64,000 nucleotides of DNA. Origin: Adiantum capillus-veneris. Taxonomy: Eukaryota > Streptophyta > Polypodiopsida > Polypodiales > Pteridaceae. The translations under genes were made by a program, and so were the position numbers. Positions 58,493 through 64,000 of the stretch are shown piece after piece; position 1 is the first letter of the stretch; each line of letters starts with the position of its first letter. The stretch covers positions 32,379,709 to 32,443,708 of the forward strand of contig CM043971.1 of NCBI GenBank assembly GCA_014529385.2, given 5' to 3'. The notes beneath the pieces were generated by a model. It was not told the origin of the DNA and made no database searches. It saw nothing but the letters and a program-made list of their open reading frames with translations.

Positions 58493-59886
58493 ATCATCTC
58501 TTTAAGTGGTACTTTGGTCCGCTGACAGTCATCACACCGTTTAACGTATTCCTCAGCGTCCATATGTAATGTTGGCCACCATATTCCTGCGGCTAAGACA
58601 AGTTTTGCTGTCTTATCACCTGAGAAATGGCCTCCACCTACTCCTCCATGAGCTTGCTCCAGGATTATCACATACTCAGACTCTGATGCGCAAATCCTAA
58701 GCTGGTTGTCTTTACCTCTCTTATAGAGTTGATCTCCTATTAAAGCGTAATCTCTAGCTTCTGTCTCTACAGATTTCTGACGAGCTTTTGACGTTCCTTC
58801 TGGGAAAGTTCTATTTGTGAGATATTCAATAATATACTGACTCCATTTCGGAGCGATCATTATCTGATATAATGTCGAATACTCTGCTGGCGGTTTTGAT
58901 GAACATACAATACATACAGTGACATATTCATGTACGCTTTCTTTCATTCCTGGCCAATAGACTCCCAATTGTAACAAATTCCTATATGTGTTCCTTCTTG
59001 AACAATGAAATGCACATTCCTGAACATGTGCTTCGCACAGATATATATTATATTCCTCAGGATTGATGCATAGTCGTAAAACATGATCATTTCCCAATTG
59101 ATACAACCTTCCTGCAACCAATTGAAGATTCTTGGATTGCTGAATAGCAATATGTTTCTGGTTGTATTCTCTTCTATCAAACTCTCCTCCATAGGTTAAT
59201 AGGCTAACGACATTTTGAGACCACTTCGGTATCATTTCTATGTTGAACAAGTACGCGTCTGGCATGTCGTCATCTACTTCTATAGGGTCTTCCCCATTCG
59301 TCAATCGCGAAAGATGATCAGCTCTAAGATGTGTTTTTCCTTTCTTTACTACTACCGTGAAGTCGAATTCCAGTAAGATAATGAACCATCTCACTATTCT
59401 CCCGGTATTGCATGGTTTATTCACTAGGTAGAGCAAGGCTTGGTGATCCGTAAAAAACACAAACTTGTTGGCTAGAAGATAATGCCGAAATTTCTTCACA
59501 GCATATATCATTCCTAATCCTTCTCGCTCTGCTGTGGTGTAATTCTTCTCTGCATTGTTGAGCTGTCGACTGGCGTAACAGATAGGAAAATCCATGTTTC
59601 CTTCTTGTGGCTGAGCCAAAATGCATCCTATTGCATATGCCGAAGCATCTATATGCACATGGAATATCTTCTCCCAATCTAGTGATTTCAAGACTGGAGC
59701 AGTAATGAGTGCCTCTTTCAATTTCTTGAATGATTCCTCACACTCCTCTGTCCATTCAAAGTTCACTATTAGCCTGTAAAGTGGTTGGCCTATTATAGCG
59801 TACATGTAAATGAATCGTCTATAATATCCGCAATGTCCCATAAAGCTCTGTACTTGTTTCGCATTGGTTGGTCTACGCATATCCAC
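58474..59886 (-). CDS. Gypsy-2 RT thumb, RNase H and duplicated integrase zinc module
   Basis: A 470-codon frame continuing the RT after a stop at 59956. Residues 1-65 are the RT connection (SFMGHCGYYRRFI). RNase H follows with HVHIDAS (Asp80), TTAEREG (Glu120), FFTDHQA (Asp147) and RADHLSRL (Asp190). Then there are two H2C2 integrase amino-terminal modules: His287, His294, Cys325, Cys328 and His413, His420, Cys451, Cys454. Both have exactly H-x6-H-x30-C-x2-C. Sequence ahead of each (PKWSQ ... GRLYQLGNDHVLRLC and PKWSQ ... DQLYKRGKDNQLRIC) is also duplicated, giving a unit of about 120-126 residues. A frameshift near 58480 joins it to the integrase core frame. Confidence 0.9.
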   Translation of the reverse strand: MDMRRPTNAKQVQSFMGHCGYYRRFIYMYAIIGQPLYRLIVNFEWTEECEESFKKLKEALITAPVLKSLDWEKIFHVHIDASAYAIGCILAQPQEGNMDFPICYASRQLNNAEKNYTTAEREGLGMIYAVKKFRHYLLANKFVFFTDHQALLYLVNKPCNTGRIVRWFIILLEFDFTVVVKKGKTHLRADHLSRLTNGEDPIEVDDDMPDAYLFNIEMIPKWSQNVVSLLTYGGEFDRREYNQKHIAIQQSKNLQLVAGRLYQLGNDHVLRLCINPEEYNIYLCEAHVQECAFHCSRRNTYRNLLQLGVYWPGMKESVHEYVTVCIVCSSKPPAEYSTLYQIMIAPKWSQYIIEYLTNRTFPEGTSKARQKSVETEARDYALIGDQLYKRGKDNQLRICASESEYVIILEQAHGGVGGGHFSGDKTAKLVLAAGIWWPTLHMDAEEYVKRCDDCQRTKVPLKEMICRLDQ

Positions 59887-59955
59887 TATAACTTTTATCT
59901 TCTCTAAATCCGTGGATATTCCGTTTTGTGAGACAATATGTCCCAGAATTCTGCC

Positions 59956-60526
59956 CTATCGGACCATAAACACACATTTCTCAGGATTGAGACAAATGCG
60001 ATATGTCCTACATTTCTCAAATACTTTTCTTAGGTGTTCTAGATGCTCATCTCTTAGTAGAGAATGTACACATAAGTCATCCATGTATATTTCTAGAAAC
60101 AACCTTAAGTATTCTTTGAAAGCATGCGTCATCAGCCTCTGGAAGGTTGCGGGAGCATTGGTTAGACCAAAAGGCATAACCCGATAAGCATAAATTCCCC
60201 ACTCCGTTGCAAAAGCTGTTTTATGTTGATCTGGCGGTGCTATGGCTAGCTGGTTATATCCTGAAAAACCATCAAGAAAGGAGTATGCTATTTTCCCTGA
60301 TACACGCTCTAGAACATGATCAGTTATCGGAAGGGGATAATTGTCCCTGATTGTTGCAGCATTCACTTTCTTTAAGTTGACACACACTCGGAGTTTTCCG
60401 TTCTTCTTGGATACCACCACAATCGGAGATACCCAATCGGTGTGTTCAATCTCGTATATGAATTCAGCTTCCATTAGCTTATCTATCTCTTCTTTGATTC
60501 GCTTAGCAAACGTATCATTACATTAG
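59956..60526 (-). CDS. Gypsy-2 reverse transcriptase (5' truncated)
   Basis: RT fingers and palm: HTDWVSPIVVVSKKNGKLRVCV, KIAYSFLDGFSGYNQLAIAP, MPFGLTNAPATFQRLM and the active site EIYMDDLC. A TAG stop at 59956-59958 follows CVFMVR. The homology to gypsy pol begins abruptly at about 60526 (NDTFAKRIKEEIDKLMEAEF). Everything upstream (5' LTR, gag, any normal protease) is absent, so the element is 5' truncated at this point. Confidence 0.9.
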
Positions 60527-60874
60527 GAAATTTCGGAGGTCATTTGGAGGGCCATATGAAGAGAGAGAAAAATAGAGCGCGTCCAATGAGCATGAAGGCT
60601 ACGTTACGTAGGAAAGTACCTGAAAAGACTCAAAAAATAGGAAAATAGCATAAAACTTTCACGAAACTAGGATTGTAGCATAGTAATTTCCTTCCTTTTA
60701 CCAAGCTTTTAGGTGCTTGCGTGTGGTCCCACTTCTGATATTCTCTTATGGTCATTAACGTACTGGAGGGTGACCATTAAGCCCGCACAAGATATTGGAA
60801 TTTTAAAACACTTTCCCTCCATTAGAATGCTTTCAAAGTGAATCTCCCTCCACTAAAGCTTTTCTCTGAGAGTT

Positions 60875-62294
60875 ATGGCATCCACGTCTTCTCGCCCAAG
60901 AGCCTCAAGGTGTTTACTGTCTCTCACACCAACAACCAACAACGGCACTTTGCCTAGAAGGCCAAGTAGTAGCATATCCTCAATTACAATACCAGCTTCA
61001 ATAAGTGCAGACAACCAATGGGTTGGACAAAGGATAAACAAAGGTTCATGGGTCCTCATGCAACCAAGAAGACCCAAGAGGTCTAGTGGTATCAACGTTT
61101 ACCGCTCAGCATGGAAGGCCAGGGTGTTGGATTTCAAAGTTGAGATCGGCAAAAGATCTGTAAAGGAAGTTCTTGTTCAGCATGTGTTTACCCATCCAGA
61201 GGTGATAGCAAACGGTGGAAATGTATCAGATATACTCAACCACGTTGCAATTGTAAGTACTCTTGACATGTGAACTTACTGATACTCTCATTATAACTTT
61301 TCTTATATATTTTGCAATGTTTCTCCCGCTTGTTATGAGTAATGTCTCTACTCTTCACAACTCAATTACATTAGATTTGTCATTTGTACTTATTGATACT
61401 CTTAGTTTAACTCTTCTTATATATATTGCAGATGTTTATCCCTCTTCTTATGAGCAATGGGAGCCTGTGGAGTGCATAATAGGCCTCTTCCATGTTGTAC
61501 ATGCCCATATTGGTTCTCTATAGTACTCAGAGAGGAGCAGCAAAAGATTGGCTGATGAGGGAATCTTTTTTTATGACCACTTTTACCAACTCAGCTCAGG
61601 GAATAAGAATGGCATGTTGGTGAAACTGCCTCTACCAACCGATTGGAACACTGTGGACTGGCCAGTTCCCGAGGAAACAATGGTGGAGGCAATGCGAAGT
61701 AAGCTCTACAAGGATATACAAAGGTCTCTACGTAGCTCTATTCCTACCAAACTGGTTAGAATTGCAAACTTTTGTCCTGTTGCACTCTTCATAGAGCTGT
61801 TTCATAGCTACAACATCAGAGTTACAAAAACTATGTTCATGTGCAAGTCATTTCAGCAGTCATCCTGTGACAAACTTCTTGACAAAGGATGGTATGCAAA
61901 GGAAGAGATTGGTTTACGGTGCGAGGTCGCGCTTGATACTCTAGTTGTCAAGTACATGATTGCAAGCCAATCACTGTTACTCTCATTTTGGTATATGCGA
62001 TCACAAATGCTAAACGGTAAGTACATTCCTATGGACCAGGTTTCTGCAGGTTTGGAAGATAATCCTACTGTGGATGTGGAAGTGATTGATAAAGAGCATG
62101 GCCTACTATTGGTGGTTACAATAAGGGAGCTATGCAGTCTTCAGCATTTGCGAAATGACATCATTGAAGAGTCAATGGACAAGGAACTATCAGATTTTTC
62201 CTTTTTCTTAGCTGGCCGTAAGGTGATGCGGCGAAGAGAAAAAGATATTTTGTGCAAAGAGTTGGATGGTCGGGTTGAAGTAGTGTCAATGTAA
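60875..62294 (+). CDS. Unrecognised plant gene, exon structure disrupted
   Basis: The first exon begins at ATG 60875 and reads to 61252 before a strong GTAAGT donor (126 codons: MASTSSRPRASR, then QWVGQRINKGSWVLMQPRR, VYRSAWKARVLDF). A TTGCAG acceptor at 61426-61431 precedes DVYPSSYEQWEPVECIIGLFHVVHAHIGSL. Joining at these sites shifts the frame; a weaker donor inside codon GGT at about 61212 would restore it. An in-frame TAG at 61521-61523 is then followed by 246 open codons (RLADEGIFFYDHFYQ ... DGRVEVVSM). The amino part (NKGSWVLMQPRR ... VLVQHVFTHPE ... WEPVECIIG) is faintly BAH-like in layout, which is weak. It is probably a recently damaged gene or one with an intron I cannot place. It converges on the next gene, 257 bp away. 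Confidence 0.45.
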
Positions 62295-62411
62295 CAGATA
62301 TTCTTGTAAACCCAAGTGTATACAAATGACTTTCAAGACATGAAGTTTATTGATCTCATTTTTCAATTGTGCCCTGTGAAAAAGTGTGCTTGAAATACAT
62401 TTCTTTACCAC

Positions 62412-62525
<114 letters not shown>

Positions 62526-62551
62526 AGACAAGACAAAGACAGATAGAAGAA

Positions 62552-64000
62552 TCATCTTAATTCATTAGAAAGTACAAACTCGTCCGTGAACAATGGACTG
62601 AGATACAATTTCTGTAAGTATGGAATCAGAATGTCTTCAAGGTAAAAATCGAAGGAATGCCCCTCGAAAGAAGGTGGTGAGATAGTTGTTCCCGGCGGAT
62701 TTAGTTCTCCCTTTTCAGGAGTATCATCAATTAGTAGTGTATTAGTTGCATCAAAGGGTACACCGATTTGGCTAAACGGTTTGTACAAAAGAGGTAATCC
62801 TGGTTTTTTAGGGTGGTAGTGGCCCTCAACGGTAACGCATTTTCTTTGATCATACAAAAAGGCAAAATCTGACGTGTGAGCTTGGCATACACTGCAAACT
62901 ATTGCAACTAGTGGCGATAAGTTTTGCCTTTGCATTGAAGACCATATGCCAACTCTGAAGCGCGGAAGAAGAAACTCAATAAATTCCTTGGTTCCTGGAC
63001 GAACCACGACTCGACAAGTTCCCATCCGAAACGTTTGCAAATCCTCAAAGGGTCCTCTGTCACCGAGAGGCACCCGCATCAGCAGCAATCCATTGACGTC
63101 CAAGATAATCAACCTCTGTAAAAGTTGACAAGTACATATAAGTAGTTAGAAGCTGAACATATTTTGCCATACTTGAATAGACATTACCGGAACAACCGTA
63201 TCTACAGGTAGCAAGGGTCCATACTGGGTCTCTGTAGTGTTCATGTCGTTGTTGCTCTCCTCCACTTTATCTTCATAGTCATCATTCAAATCTTCATCAG
63301 GGGTCTCCCCCATGGCCCTTTCTGCCTGATTCAAGGTTGATCGGCTTGCCTCATACATCCTTGCCTGATCCATATCATTTTGCTCATCCCTAGGCCTGCT
63401 TTCCTCATCCATATCCTTTTGCTCATCTATAGGCCTGCTTTCCTCATCTTGGGTTTCAGCCATAGGCTCTTTTGGCTCTTCCACTGGCTGACTTGGCTCT
63501 TTCATTATCTCCTCCGGTTGAACCTTAGCAGCTTCCATATGCTCATTTGTCCTTTCCTCATCCTCGGCTATTTGATCTTCTGCTGATATGACACCCTCGG
63601 CCCGATGCGATTCCACTGTATCGGATGTAGGGGTTTGTCGTGGTGGCACGTCATGTTTTGTAAGATCAATAGTGCGCTCATCCAAGCCGCTATCTTCAAG
63701 CTCTCTAGGGCTAGACATAGTAAGCAGGTGTTGTATTAAACTTACCCGGTATCTTTGCAAATAATCATATGTGTAGTTTTTTAAAGCACTCTGCAAAATT
63801 GAAAGACCACATGGTGAGAATTCTTTTATAGACTAAACCAAAACTAACTGCATGCATTGCCAAATGGGTACCTTAGTCATGAAAGGTTTTAATGCAAAGT
63901 AGCTTTGCAGGACATATTCTGCATGGAGAAGACATCTCCAGCCGCAAGAATTCCCATCGGTTTGATTTGGGACAGGTACTTCTTTGATTGGGGCCTTGTA
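62552..64000 (-). CDS. Ulp1-type protease C-terminus joined to an FCP1/NIF-type phosphatase domain (partial)
   Basis: Three exons in phase 0. Exon 64000-63872 (open at the window edge) encodes EVPVPNQTDGNSCGWRCLLH, the Gln...Asp...Cys-Gly catalytic end of C48/Ulp1 SUMO-deconjugating cysteine proteases. An 81-nt GT-AG intron follows. Exon 63790-63188 (201 codons) has SALKNYTYDYLQRY, then a very acidic Glu/Asp/Pro-rich linker with a repeated DEESRP-DEQ-DMD unit. After a 72-nt GT-AG intron, exon 63115-62552 (187 codons plus stop) has RLIILDVNGLLL (nucleophile Asp; the second Asp of DxD is Asn, as I recall for some plant FCP1-like proteins), GIWSSMQRQN and NTLLIDDTPEKGELNP, the HAD motifs I, II and IV of the NIF/FCP1 family. 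All joins keep frame without stops, so one fused protein is the simplest reading. Two adjacent genes remain possible: an ATG at 63718 (MSSPRELED) could start a separate phosphatase gene. Confidence 0.7.

Noticed and set aside
63711-63745. 35-nt intron from the GTAAGT at 63745 to a TAG at 63711
   Set aside because: Too short for a plant intron and would break the frame; reading through keeps one long open exon.

Overview
This window looks like nuclear DNA from a land plant with a large, repeat-rich genome. It has plant-type LTR retrotransposons with tRNA-Met primer sites, a 7S-globulin/TAXI-type pepsin-fold gene, short GT-AG introns, and many long CT, GA, CA and AT microsatellites. Nothing points to bacteria or an organelle. 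The lineage is not settled; a fern or other non-seed plant is only a guess. About 80% of the interpretable sequence is mobile-element debris. Only three loci look like host genes.

Left part (1-17,600): short repeats and a foldback element (3095-3570), then a decayed minus-strand Copia pol (4203-6333). A 3' LTR of a second, gag-protease-only Copia family (family B, 6334-about 8210) adjoins it. A GC-rich tandem repeat (8553-9002) precedes the clearest host gene, an intact secreted pepsin-like protein (9391-10728) that lacks its second catalytic Asp. Next come a long hairpin nested in a larger inverted repeat (10953-11422), a poly(A) retroposon with a 23-bp target duplication (11702-11904), a pair of LTR-like direct repeats, and minus-strand LINE 3' ends with a shared terminal stem-loop.

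Middle (17,600-35,100): two direct repeats of about 2.3 kb flank a decayed reverse transcriptase of Penelope-like type. A complete but mutated chromovirus (Ty3/gypsy with chromodomain, 20509-29419, duplication TTAAC) is nested inside it.

Right-middle (35,200-49,072): MITE-like and tandem repeats, a gag-only Copia element with ATGGA target duplication (37491-39409), and several Copia fragments in both orientations, mostly of one family, plus two further family B copies.

Right (49,073-60,526): a 5'-truncated, comparatively young minus-strand Ty3/gypsy element with unusual architecture. In its own reading direction it has RT, RNase H, a duplicated integrase zinc module, the integrase core, a retropepsin domain after the integrase, a spacer with five identical 24-nt palindromes, a roughly 1,050-residue extra ORF, PPT and 3' LTR.

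Far right (60,527-64,000): an unrecognised plus-strand gene with disrupted exon structure converges on a minus-strand gene. That second gene's in-phase exons join an Ulp1-type SUMO-protease catalytic end to an FCP1/NIF-type phosphatase domain. This fusion and the gypsy architecture are the main candidates for undescribed biology.
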